A stretch of 64,000 bases of DNA from Tenderia sp965602225 (GTDB taxonomy: Bacteria > Pseudomonadota > Gammaproteobacteria > Tenderiales > Tenderiaceae): contig CBFCYE010000008.1 in the NCBI GenBank assembly GCA_965602225.1, positions 47,194 through 111,193 on the forward strand. The letters run 5' to 3'. Every line of letters begins with the position of its first letter. Position 1 is the stretch's first letter. A model generated the notes under the pieces. That model was not told the DNA's origin and searched no databases. It worked only from the letters and a program-made list of their open reading frames with translations. Shown here piece after piece: positions 1 to 8,557 of the stretch. A program made the position numbers and the translations under genes.

Positions 1-6
1 AATCAA

Positions 7-3000
7 CTACAACAACACCCGCTCAATACCACCTTCTTTAGCACGCTCGACAAAACGTTTCTGCCAGCCATCACCCAAGACCTTATTGGCCAGCTCGCTG
101 ACGATGTAGGTAGTTTCCAGACCGGTATCATCGCCATAGCGAGACAAACCCTGGACGCAGGCCGGGCATGAGGTCAGCAGCTTCACATTGCCGTCCTTGG
201 CCATCACTTCACCGGTCATCGCCTCGATACCCTTATGCAACTCTTCCTGCTTACGAAAACGAAGCTGGGTCGAGATATCAGGCCGTGATACCGCCAGCGT
301 ACCCGCCTCACCACAGCAACGATCTGACAATTTCACATCAGTACCCATCAGGGTGGATGCCACCTTGATCGGATCATGAGTCTTCATCGGCGTGTGACAA
401 GGATCATGATAGAGATACTGGCTACCCTCAACACCATCAAGACTGACACCCTGCTCAAGCAGATATTCATGGATATCCAGCAGACGACAACCGGGGAAGA
501 TCTTGTCGAACTGATACTTCATCAACTGATCCATGCAGGTACCACATGACACCACCACCGTCTTGATATCAAGATAGTTAAGCGTATTGGCAACCCGATG
601 AAACAACACCCGATTGTCGGTGGTGATCTTGCTGCCTTTAGCCTTGTCACCGCTTGAAGTCTGCGGATAACCACAGCAGAGATAACCCGGCGGCAGCACT
701 GTCTGCGCACCGACCTCATATAACATTGCCATGGTCGCCAGCCCTACCTCACTGAACAGACGCTCGGAACCACAACCAGGAAAGTAGAACACCGCATCAC
801 TGTCATCCGTCACCTTAGCCGGATCACGCAGAATCGGCACCACCTTTTCATCCTCTACACCGAGCATGGCGCGCATGGTCTGCATTGGCAGCCCCGCCGG
901 CATCGGCTTTTTGACGAAGTTGATGATCTGTTCCTTCATCGCCATCTTACCGGTGGTCGCCGCCGGTGGTTTTTTACCACCGAGCCAATGCATATGTTTG
1001 GCTATCTTGTGGGCAATGCGCTGGCCCTTGTAACCCCACTCGATCATGCCTTTACGCATCGCCTTGATGGTCGACGGATCAGTCACATTGAGGAAGGCCA
1101 TTGCCGCCTGAGTACCGAGACTGCTGCGGCGTTGATTGCGATCTTTCAGAATGGTGCGCATGCGGATGGTGACATCACCAAAATCGATATTGACCGGGCA
1201 CGGCGCCAGACACTTGTGGCAAACAGTGCAATGATCAGCGACATCGTTCATCTCATCAAAGTGACGAATCGAAAGACCGCGACGAGTCTGCTCTTCGTAC
1301 AGAAACGCCTCGATGATCAGACCAGTGGCAAGGATCTTATTGCGCGGCGAATAAAGCAGATTGGCGCGCGGGATGTGAGTATTACATTCCGGCTTACACT
1401 TGCCGCAGCGCAGACAATTCTTGATATCGTCATTAAGCGCACCCAGCTCGCTCTCTTCCAGGATCAAGGCCTCTTGTTCGACCAAGCGTAACGACGGCGT
1501 ATAGGCATTATCCAGACCGGAGTCGGGCATAAGCTTGCCACGATTAAAATTGTCGTTGGGATCGACCAGTTTTTTGTAATCAACAAAACGGCCCAGGTCA
1601 TCTTTATTGAGATATTGAATCTTGGTCAGGCCGATACCATGTTCACCCGACACAACCCCGCCCAGCCCTGTCGCCAGCGCCATCACCCGATCGACGATCA
1701 CATCCGCCTGTTGCATCATCAGGTAGTCATTGGAGTTGACCGGAATATTGGTATGCACGTTACCGTCACCGGCATGCATGTGGGTGGCGGCAAACAGACG
1801 ACTGGAACGAATCTCTTTGTGGATCTTATCAAGACGGGCACGCACCGCATCCAGCTCACGGCCATAAAAGATCTCTTTCAGTGGCCGCTCAATCTCAGCG
1901 CGATAGGAGATACGCAGATCACGCCGCAACAGCAGTTTCAGAATTGTATCGCCCGGCTGCACCAACTCGCGCGCCGCCTCATCAAGCAGCTCCATATTAT
2001 CCAGCGCCGCCGCATCAAGTGAATCCAGCGACGTTTGCCAGCGAGCCTCAATCTTATCCAGATACTCCAGCGCAGCATTACGCTTGGCGGTAAAGATGTC
2101 GTCGGACTCGGCACTCTCTTCATAACCGGCCTGGCGATTGCGCTCAACCAGCTCGCCGTTGAGATACTCCTTCACCGCCGCAACCATGCGCAGCTTGTTC
2201 TGGGTCGAGTACTCGATGTTGATGCGCTCGATGCCCTCGTTGTATTCGTTGAGGCGTTCAAGCGGAATCACCACATCTTCATTGATCTTAAAGGCGTTGG
2301 TATGGGCGGCAATGGCAGCGGTACGGCTGCGGTCGGCCCAGAAACGGCGCCTCGCCTCGGGGCTGACGGCAACAAAACCCTCGGCACCACGGCTATTGGC
2401 CATTCGCACAACATTAGATGAGGCATCAGCAACCGCATCTTCATCATCACCGGCAATATCAATCACCAACACCATCTTGGGACGCTCACGGCGCGGCGCC
2501 TTGGTGCTGTAACTGACGGCGCGGACATAACGCTCGTCCAGATGTTCCAGTCCGGCCAGCAGCACCAGCGGATTGGCATCGAGATAATCCTTGGTCTCGA
2601 CGATCGCCGGTACCGCACGACTCAGGTCAGAGCCAAAAAATTCAAGACAGACGGTGCGGGTAAATTTAGGTTCCTTATGCAGGATAAAGACACCCGAGGT
2701 AATCAGGCCATCACAACCCTCTTTCTGCACACCAGGCAAACCACCGAGAAACTTATCCGTGACATCCTTGCCCAAGCCCTGTTTGCGAAAGGCCGAACCA
2801 GGCATGACAATCATCTCTGGTTCACCGACCACGGTTTCACCATCAGGTAGATAACGAGTGACGCGAAACTGCACCTCTTCCTGGTCGTGAATCTTGCCCA
2901 GATTGTGATTAATGCGCACCACTTCCAGCCACTGGGCATCCGGCATCACCATCCGCCAAGAGACCAGATTGTCGATAGTGGTGCCCCACAACACCGCCTT

Positions 3001-3861
3001 CTTGCCACCGGCATTCATGGCGATGTTGCCGCCGATGGTGCAGGCATCCTGCGAAGTTGGATCAACCGCAAAGACATGACCATTGGCCATGGCCAGATCA
3101 GAGACACGCCGCGTCACCACCCCGGCCCCAGCCCGAGCAGTTGCCACAGGCTGAGCAACACCTTCGAGCTGGCGCATTTCAACGCCACTCAGACCTTCCA
3201 GTTTTTCGGTATTGATCACCGCCGTATCGGCATGCAGCGGCACCGCACCACCGGTATAACCGGTGCCGCCGCCGCGTGGAATAATGGTTAGCCCCAACTC
3301 AATACAGGCTTTAACAATCGGTGCGACTTCAGCCTCGGTGTCGGGATTGATCACCACCAACGGGTATTCGACACGCCAGTCGGTGGCGTCAGTGACATGG
3401 GAAACCCGCGCCAGGCCATCAAACTGGATATTGTCCTTACGGGTAATCTTGCTCAGGCGTTTGAGGGCCTTGGCACGCAACTCACCCTGCTGCGGCAACC
3501 AGGCCTCGAAATCAGCCACTGCCTGACGCGCCCTTTCCACCAAGCTCAGGGCTAGGTCATTACCATCAGCACGGACAACAATTTGATCAACGCGATGATG
3601 CAGGGCGTGAGTTAAAGACTGCCAGCGCTTGGGGTTTTCAAGCAGGTCGTCTTGAATATAGGGATTACGGGCAATGACCCACATATCCCCCAACACTTCA
3701 AACAACATCCGCGCCGAACGACCGGTGCGACGTGAATCACGTAGCTGGTTCAACACATCCCACATCTCTTCACCCAGATAGCGAATCACAATTTCGCGAT
3801 CGGAAAACGAAGTGTAGTTATAGGGGATTTCGCGCAAACGACGGCGAGACTCTAAATTCAT
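7..3861 (-). CDS. DUF3683-type FAD-linked oxidase / Fe-S (CCG) fusion dehydrogenase, D-lactate dehydrogenase-like
   Basis: This 1284-aa protein fuses a flavin dehydrogenase to an iron-sulfur electron-transfer unit. After an N-terminal DUF3683-like region (about 1-130) comes a FAD-binding PCMH domain with the glycine-rich stretch PRGGGTGYTGG (near 195-205), then a FAD-oxidase C-terminal domain containing HMHAGDGNVHTNIPV and GEHGIG. Two ferredoxin-like clusters follow (CLRCGKCKPEC near 820 and CTVCHKCLAPCP near 883), then two CCG domains (FPGCG...CCGYPQ; DPCHTP...CCGEAG) as in GlpC, LutA and HdrB. The architecture fits a membrane-associated 2-hydroxy acid (probably D-lactate) dehydrogenase passing electrons to quinone; the substrate is inferred. 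It looks full length. It is divergent from the cyclic-nucleotide/rhodanese gene across a region with two palindromes. Confidence 0.88.
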   Translation of the reverse strand: MNLESRRRLREIPYNYTSFSDREIVIRYLGEEMWDVLNQLRDSRRTGRSARMLFEVLGDMWVIARNPYIQDDLLENPKRWQSLTHALHHRVDQIVVRADGNDLALSLVERARQAVADFEAWLPQQGELRAKALKRLSKITRKDNIQFDGLARVSHVTDATDWRVEYPLVVINPDTEAEVAPIVKACIELGLTIIPRGGGTGYTGGAVPLHADTAVINTEKLEGLSGVEMRQLEGVAQPVATARAGAGVVTRRVSDLAMANGHVFAVDPTSQDACTIGGNIAMNAGGKKAVLWGTTIDNLVSWRMVMPDAQWLEVVRINHNLGKIHDQEEVQFRVTRYLPDGETVVGEPEMIVMPGSAFRKQGLGKDVTDKFLGGLPGVQKEGCDGLITSGVFILHKEPKFTRTVCLEFFGSDLSRAVPAIVETKDYLDANPLVLLAGLEHLDERYVRAVSYSTKAPRRERPKMVLVIDIAGDDEDAVADASSNVVRMANSRGAEGFVAVSPEARRRFWADRSRTAAIAAHTNAFKINEDVVIPLERLNEYNEGIERINIEYSTQNKLRMVAAVKEYLNGELVERNRQAGYEESAESDDIFTAKRNAALEYLDKIEARWQTSLDSLDAAALDNMELLDEAARELVQPGDTILKLLLRRDLRISYRAEIERPLKEIFYGRELDAVRARLDKIHKEIRSSRLFAATHMHAGDGNVHTNIPVNSNDYLMMQQADVIVDRVMALATGLGGVVSGEHGIGLTKIQYLNKDDLGRFVDYKKLVDPNDNFNRGKLMPDSGLDNAYTPSLRLVEQEALILEESELGALNDDIKNCLRCGKCKPECNTHIPRANLLYSPRNKILATGLIIEAFLYEEQTRRGLSIRHFDEMNDVADHCTVCHKCLAPCPVNIDFGDVTIRMRTILKDRNQRRSSLGTQAAMAFLNVTDPSTIKAMRKGMIEWGYKGQRIAHKIAKHMHWLGGKKPPAATTGKMAMKEQIINFVKKPMPAGLPMQTMRAMLGVEDEKVVPILRDPAKVTDDSDAVFYFPGCGSERLFSEVGLATMAMLYEVGAQTVLPPGYLCCGYPQTSSGDKAKGSKITTDNRVLFHRVANTLNYLDIKTVVVSCGTCMDQLMKYQFDKIFPGCRLLDIHEYLLEQGVSLDGVEGSQYLYHDPCHTPMKTHDPIKVASTLMGTDVKLSDRCCGEAGTLAVSRPDISTQLRFRKQEELHKGIEAMTGEVMAKDGNVKLLTSCPACVQGLSRYGDDTGLETTYIVSELANKVLGDGWQKRFVERAKEGGIERVLL

Positions 3862-3937
3862 GATTACTTTGGCCGATAGTAATAGTGGGTTATTAAAAGC
3901 TGGCTAATTTTAGCACGCCTGCCGGCAAGGATTAACG

Positions 3938-3968
3938 ACCAATTGGTAGTGGTATTGGCAATACCACT
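3938..3968. promoter_or_regulatory. Paired palindromes in the divergent promoter region
   Basis: Two adjacent inverted repeats lie between the divergent oxidoreductase and cyclic-nucleotide/rhodanese genes. ACCAATTGGT occupies 3938-3947. A perfect 21-bp palindrome with 10-bp arms (AGTGGTATTG and its complement around a central G) occupies 3948-3968. GGT/ACC-type arms recall GntR-family (LldR/PdhR/FadR) operators, which often control lactate or pyruvate genes. The regulator is not in the window, so its identity is inference. Confidence 0.5.
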
Positions 3969-3992
3969 AACGACACTAAGGACACGGATGAA

Positions 3993-5093
3993 ATGAACGT
4001 CAGCAACAACAGAGTTAACCTCATGGCGCTAATGCGCCTGCAGCCGATCAATTCGCTGCTTGAAGACCAGATCGTCGAGCTTGCTGCGCAAACCCAGGAA
4101 CAGGCCTTGCCAGCAGGCAAAATCCTGTTCAAAGAAGGCGACACCGACACCGACCTAATCTACCTGATCGAAGGCCAAATCGAGATAGTTCCAAGCAGCG
4201 GCGACCCCTATCGGGTCAAAAGTGGCACCCCAGAGAGCCGTAAGCCTCTAACCGAACATAGCCCACGCCGCGGCACTGCCATTGCAGTAAAACCCATCCT
4301 GTTTGTACGCATCGACAGCGACCTGGTTGACACCATGCTGACCTGGGCTGAGAGCGCCTCATCTGAAAATGAAGAGGTGATTATGAGCGGTGAAGACATC
4401 ATCAACATCGACACCGGCGGCCTGAAAAACAAAATGCAGCATTCAGCCAATTTCCGCAAACTGCCAGCGGCCAATATTGATATGCTGCTGGAAAAGATGG
4501 AACCGATTCGCATGAATGCCGGCGAAGTGATCATTCGCCAAGGTGATGAAGGGGATTATTTTTACGTTATCGAACAGGGCGAGGCGCTGGTGACGCGCAT
4601 GGTCGATGATGATGAAGACAGCGAGGATTCAGTCGAGATGGCCCACCTTGGCGAAGGCTCTACCTTTGGCGAGGCGGCACTGATCTCTGACAGCCCGCGT
4701 AATGCCACGGTCTCAATGCAGACCGATGGTGTGCTGCTGCGTCTAAACAAAGAGAATTTCCTCAAGCTGATGCAGGATCCAGTTCAGAACTGGATCAGCT
4801 ACGACGATGCAATGGACAAGATTAAAGAAGGCGCGGTCTGGATTGATGTCCGCAGCTGCAGCGACTTTAACAAAGGCCACTTGCCCGGTGCCATCAACAT
4901 CCCCATGAATGATGCCCACCGCCGCTCACAAACACTCGACACAGATAAAACCTACATCTGTTATTGCCAAACTGGCCGACGCAGCTCAGCCGCCGCCTTT
5001 ATCCTTAGCCAGTACGAACTCGAAGTAAACGTTCTGAAAGACGGCCTGCCCAGCATTGGCGGCGACGTGGAAATGACAGCCGAAGCCTGCTAG
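3993..5093 (+). CDS. Two cyclic-nucleotide-binding domains fused to a rhodanese domain
   Basis: The 366-aa cytoplasmic protein has a first cNMP-binding beta-barrel (about 15-110) that lacks a clear phosphate-binding cassette. A second, better preserved one (about 145-260) carries FGEAALISDSPRNATV, with the conserved Glu and Arg expected to hold cyclic nucleotide phosphate. A C-terminal rhodanese domain (about 265-355) has the active-site loop CQTGRRS with Cys325. There is no DNA-binding helix-turn-helix, so it is not a CRP-type regulator. TAAGGA precedes the ATG by about 10 nt. The fusion suggests nucleotide-gated sulfane-sulfur handling, but its role is unknown. It is divergent from the FAD/Fe-S oxidoreductase. 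Confidence 0.85.
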   Translation: MNVSNNRVNLMALMRLQPINSLLEDQIVELAAQTQEQALPAGKILFKEGDTDTDLIYLIEGQIEIVPSSGDPYRVKSGTPESRKPLTEHSPRRGTAIAVKPILFVRIDSDLVDTMLTWAESASSENEEVIMSGEDIINIDTGGLKNKMQHSANFRKLPAANIDMLLEKMEPIRMNAGEVIIRQGDEGDYFYVIEQGEALVTRMVDDDEDSEDSVEMAHLGEGSTFGEAALISDSPRNATVSMQTDGVLLRLNKENFLKLMQDPVQNWISYDDAMDKIKEGAVWIDVRSCSDFNKGHLPGAINIPMNDAHRRSQTLDTDKTYICYCQTGRRSSAAAFILSQYELEVNVLKDGLPSIGGDVEMTAEAC

Positions 5094-5130
5094 GACTTGC
5101 CGACCCCGCATATCGATCCCACATGTCAAT

Positions 5131-5559
5131 CTAGACCAGCCAGAGTAAAACAGCATAGCGGCCGCCCTTACCCAGGGCGATCAGACACAAGGCCCAGAGG
5201 GGGTTTATCCTCAACCAACCCGCCGCCACACAAAGCGGATCACCGATTAAAGGCAACCACGACAACAACAGCACAGGACTCCCCCAGCGTCTGAGCCGCT
5301 CCACCCCATGTTCGTATTTATGACCCGACAGGTTTTCAGGTGGATAGCGCCGCGCCAGCCACCAACCGATCAACCAGGAAGTCATGCCACCCAGGCTATT
5401 GCCCGCCGTCGCCACCAGCAGTAACAAACCATCCGCATGGGTTTCATTTACGGCCAAGGTCAGCAACAACACCTCGGAACCACCAGGCAACAGGGTTGAG
5501 GAGATAAAGGCGCTGACAAACAGCCCCCACAAACCCCATTCACTCAATAATTCATCCAT
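5131..5559 (-). CDS. YqaA-family (SNARE-associated/DedA-like) inner membrane protein
   Basis: A 142-aa hydrophobic protein resembling the YqaA branch of the DedA/VTT superfamily. The N-terminal segment has the family-like SAFISSTLLPGGSE followed by several membrane helices and a GNSLGGMTSWLIGWW stretch with conserved Gly and Trp. Members are thought to affect lipid or small-molecule transport; the exact role is unknown. It converges on the cyclic-nucleotide/rhodanese gene. Its ATG lies only 3 bp from the edge of a 265-bp inverted-repeat element, so its original promoter and leader have apparently been replaced; only a weak AGG precedes the start. Confidence 0.8.
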   Translation of the reverse strand: MDELLSEWGLWGLFVSAFISSTLLPGGSEVLLLTLAVNETHADGLLLLVATAGNSLGGMTSWLIGWWLARRYPPENLSGHKYEHGVERLRRWGSPVLLLSWLPLIGDPLCVAAGWLRINPLWALCLIALGKGGRYAVLLWLV

Positions 5560-5562
5560 TTA

Positions 5563-5827
5563 GGGCCTGCTAACACTAATTACAAAATCGCGCCGGCGGC
5601 CATTTTTTCGCAGGGCAAGGCGCATTGAGCGTAGTGTACTTGCGTACATAAACGAAAATGCAACGCTGACCTGCGGAAAAATGGCCCCGTCCCTTCGGGT
5701 TGCGCCCCAATTAGGGCTATGCTGCGTTTCTCGTCGTTCATTTGGAGCAACCAAACCTCTCTCCTCGCGCCTTGCCTAGCCCTAATTGGGACAGCAACGC
5801 GAATTTGTAATTAGTGTTAACGGGCCC
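5563..5827. mobile_element. MITE-like non-coding element with 30-bp terminal inverted repeats
   Basis: The 265-bp element is bounded by 30-bp inverted repeats at 5563-5592 (GGGCCTGCTAACACTAATTA...) and 5798-5827, matching at 27 of 30 positions. Inside is a second inverted pair around CCAATTAGGG / CCCTAATTGG (about 5708-5790). No transposase or convincing ORF is present; a 64-codon open frame inside is an accident of the repeat. Size, terminal repeats and position against a gene start fit a miniature inverted-repeat element mobilised in trans. Target-site duplications are not clear. The remaining gap to 5940 is AT-rich and holds the promoter side of the CLC gene. Confidence 0.65.
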
Positions 5828-5940
5828 TGACATGCTGCCACATCCAGAAAAAGCTGTTAAGTTAAACAAAGACTTAACTATTGCTTCAATTCCAGCAGCA
5901 ACGGCCGACAAGTCCATTAGTCAATAAATAGAATCCATAG

Positions 5941-7704
5941 ATGAGAGAACAACGCCCCCCTTCGGAACGACGACTACGCTTTCACATGCGCATGGCCATG
6001 ATGGACAAACTCGGCCATCTGGCTGCCGTTAGTGTGCTGGTGGGTTTGCTCTCCGGGGTGGTGATCGTCGCCTTCCGCCTGCTAGTGGAATGGGCTCAGC
6101 TAAGCTTTCTCGATGACCCGGAAAACTATGAAGGCCTGAGCTGGTACTGGCGTCTGCTGCTACCAATCCTGGGCGGTCTACTGATTGGTCTTCTATTTAA
6201 TTCGGTAGATAAAAAATATCGCACCGTTGGCATTATCCACACCATGGAACGGTTGTCTTATCACCAGGCCAATCTGCCAACCGGCAATGCCGTGATGCAG
6301 TTCTTAGGTGCCGCCATTGCCATCGTCTTCGGCCATTCAGTCGGTCGCGAAGGCCCGGCCATCCACCTTGGTGCCACCAGCGGCAGCCGCATCGGTCAAT
6401 GGCTACACCTGCCCAACAACAGCAACCGCACCTTAGTCGCCTGCGGCGTTGCCGCCGCCATCGCCGCCTCATTCAACACACCGCTGGCCGGGGTGATCTT
6501 CTCGATGGAGGTGGTATTGATGGAATACACCCTGGCCGGATTTATCCCGGTCATCCTGGCCGCCGTCACCGCCACTGCCCTGAGCCAATTGGTATTTGGT
6601 GCCGCACCGGCTTTCAGCGTTCCAGCCCTGCAACTGGGCTCGCTGGGCGAGCTACCCATCGTGCTAACAACTGGACTGGTAATCGGCTGTCTGGCAGCGC
6701 TGTTCATCCATTCACTACAGTTTTTTTCGCGCCAAGCAACAGACCGGCCCCTATGGCAGCGCACCACCCTCGGCGGTCTGCTCGTCGGTCTTTGCGCCAT
6801 CATCATCCCCGAGGTAATGAGCCTGGGTTATGACACCGTCAATGGCGCCATGCTGGGCCAGATTGGTTTTTGGCTGCTGCTAGCCATCGTCGCCTTTAAA
6901 ATACTGGCCACCACCGCCGGACTGGGTCTGGGCATTCCTGGCGGCCTGATTGGCCCGACCTTGATTATAGGTGCCTGCGCCGGCACCGCCTTTGGCCTGG
7001 TTGCGGCCCAGCTCAGTCCCGGCTCGACTTCTAATCCAGCCCTGTATGCCATGATCGGTATGGGTGCCATGATGGGTGCCACCCTGCAGGCACCGCTGGC
7101 CGCACTCATCGCCCTGCTAGAGCTGACCGCCAACCCCAACATCATCATGCCGGGCATGCTCGCCATCGTCGCCGCCAACCTGGTCAGCAGTCAGTTATTC
7201 GGCAAAGAGTCCGTCTTCATCATGCTGATGCGCGCCCGCGGCCTCAATTACAACGAAGACCCCATCGCCCAATCGCTACGGCGGGTCAGTGTCGCCAAGG
7301 CCATGAAACAAAATATCGCCAGCTGCCCAGCACAACTATCACGCCAACAGGCTGATGAGATACTGCAACTGCAACCGCAATGGCTACTGCTGCAACCCAG
7401 CGGCAAGCCGGCCTACATCCTGCCCGGTGCCGACCTGGCTCGGCATCTGCAAAGCCGCGATTATGACGTGATCGATTTTGAGCAATTGCCAGCCAGCCGC
7501 CGGAATGTGATTGCCATTGATCTGCGCGCCACCCTGCAGGAAGGACTGGAGCAACTGCGTAAACAACGCTGTGATGCGCTGTATGTCGTTGACCAGGATT
7601 CAGCCGATAGCCAGCAGGCACTGGGCATCGTCACCCGTGAGGACATCGAAGAGCACTATCATTACCCAGGGCAATCCCCTACAGAGAACAACAATCCCGC
7701 CTGA
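5941..7704 (+). CDS. CLC-family chloride channel / H+-Cl- antiporter
   Basis: A 587-aa polytopic membrane protein of the CLC family. The selectivity motif GREGP is at 135-139, with Glu137 as the gating/proton glutamate, and GIPGGLIGPTL is near 330. The usual first GSGIP motif is degenerate (VGIIH near 96-100), so the anion site may differ from that of ClcA. About 430 residues of membrane domain are followed by a soluble C-terminal region (about 445-587) with CBS-like character (VVDQDSADSQQALGIVTRED). Transport of Cl- or another anion is expected. It is followed 69 bp downstream by hemJ on the same strand. Confidence 0.85.
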   Translation: MREQRPPSERRLRFHMRMAMMDKLGHLAAVSVLVGLLSGVVIVAFRLLVEWAQLSFLDDPENYEGLSWYWRLLLPILGGLLIGLLFNSVDKKYRTVGIIHTMERLSYHQANLPTGNAVMQFLGAAIAIVFGHSVGREGPAIHLGATSGSRIGQWLHLPNNSNRTLVACGVAAAIAASFNTPLAGVIFSMEVVLMEYTLAGFIPVILAAVTATALSQLVFGAAPAFSVPALQLGSLGELPIVLTTGLVIGCLAALFIHSLQFFSRQATDRPLWQRTTLGGLLVGLCAIIIPEVMSLGYDTVNGAMLGQIGFWLLLAIVAFKILATTAGLGLGIPGGLIGPTLIIGACAGTAFGLVAAQLSPGSTSNPALYAMIGMGAMMGATLQAPLAALIALLELTANPNIIMPGMLAIVAANLVSSQLFGKESVFIMLMRARGLNYNEDPIAQSLRRVSVAKAMKQNIASCPAQLSRQQADEILQLQPQWLLLQPSGKPAYILPGADLARHLQSRDYDVIDFEQLPASRRNVIAIDLRATLQEGLEQLRKQRCDALYVVDQDSADSQQALGIVTREDIEEHYHYPGQSPTENNNPA

Positions 7705-7773
7705 GACTGGCATTTTCTGGTTCGGCTGTGATACAAACATGCCCCACCGATTCAGTCGACAAGGAATAAGCCC

Positions 7774-8196
7774 ATGCTGTGGCTCAAAGCACTTCATCTC
7801 ATCTTTATGGTCACCTGGTTTGCCGGGCTGTTTTATTTGCCGCGCCTGTTCGTCTATCACGCCATGAGCGATGATGCGATCAGCAACGACCGCTTCAAAG
7901 TCATGGAACGCAAACTGTTCTACGGCATCATGACCCCGGGCGGAGTGCTAACCATCATTTTTGGTCTGTGGATGGTATTTGGTTATGGCGTAGGCCTAGA
8001 CAGCGGCGGCTGGTTCCACGTCAAAATGGCCCTGATTCTGGCCCTGGTCGGCTATCACGTCTATTGCGGCAAGCTGATGCTGGATTTCAAACATGACCGC
8101 AACAAGCGCAGCCACGTCTATTTTCGCTGGTTCAACGAAGCACCGGTACTGGCGTTGATTGCTATCATCATTTTAGCGGTGCTGCAGCCCTTCTAG
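7774..8196 (+). CDS. hemJ: Protoporphyrinogen IX oxidase HemJ
   Basis: A 140-aa, four-helix membrane protein of the HemJ (UPF0093) family. It oxidises protoporphyrinogen IX to protoporphyrin IX late in haem synthesis in bacteria lacking HemG/HemY. Length is typical. The N-terminal helix carries the conserved His in KALHLIFMVTWFAGLFYLPR, and the family-typical MTPGG occurs near 50. AAGGAA lies just before the ATG. It is likely co-transcribed with the CLC gene. Another haem gene, hemA, lies elsewhere in the window. Confidence 0.88.
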   Translation: MLWLKALHLIFMVTWFAGLFYLPRLFVYHAMSDDAISNDRFKVMERKLFYGIMTPGGVLTIIFGLWMVFGYGVGLDSGGWFHVKMALILALVGYHVYCGKLMLDFKHDRNKRSHVYFRWFNEAPVLALIAIIILAVLQPF

Positions 8197-8235
8197 GGCA
8201 ATAAACCTGGAAAACACACGGTTAACAAACCCTGT

Positions 8236-8447
8236 TTATACACAATGCTTTGGCAATAACAAGACTTGACTTTTTATTTGCCGCATAAAAACAACAAAAA
8301 CATTAAGCATTAATTAAGTTATTTGTTTTCAATGACTTACAGAACAGGGCAGTATGTCACCAAAATGACAAATTTGTAACAGTAACGGGTAGTTAGGGAC
8401 ACTACTCCAGTTTAATCCACAAAGTTATCCACAGCTTCTGTGGATAA
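8236..8447. promoter_or_regulatory. Three DnaA boxes in an AT-rich intergenic region upstream of priA
   Basis: The 361-bp gap between hemJ and priA has no gene. It holds one TTWTNCACA box (TTATACACA, 8236-8244) and two perfect consensus boxes in inverted orientation separated by 5 bp (TTATCCACA 8425-8433 and TGTGGATAA 8439-8447). Between them is a very AT-rich stretch at about 8261-8340. This may be DnaA control of priA or a DnaA-titrating or origin-like site. The flanking genes are not those usually next to oriC, so an origin is only a hypothesis. Confidence 0.5.
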
Positions 8448-8557
8448 ACTGACAGCCGACAACAAAACAATAACTTAGCGATGGAAGCTAGCAAACCTAG
8501 TCCTGCTATCAACTAAAATAAGCCATTCGAGACAGCAAAATAAGGAAGTGCTAGGCT

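Noticed and set aside
988..1491. 167-codon open frame antisense to the FAD/Fe-S oxidoreductase
   Set aside because: It lies wholly inside a strongly supported gene on the other strand, its product has no recognisable features, and it has no ribosome site.
5097..5294. 65-codon rightward frame after the cNMP/rhodanese gene
   Set aside because: It is antisense to the YqaA gene, has a Pro/Thr/Arg-rich product typical of a shadow frame, and has no ribosome site.
5560..5754. 64-codon leftward frame inside the MITE-like element
   Set aside because: It is explained by the terminal-inverted-repeat element; the product is low in family-like features and overlaps the repeat ends.
8197..8557. Calling this region the chromosomal origin
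   Set aside because: Only three DnaA boxes are visible, no typical oriC neighbour genes (dnaA, dnaN, mnmG, parAB) are present, and GC skew cannot be computed here.
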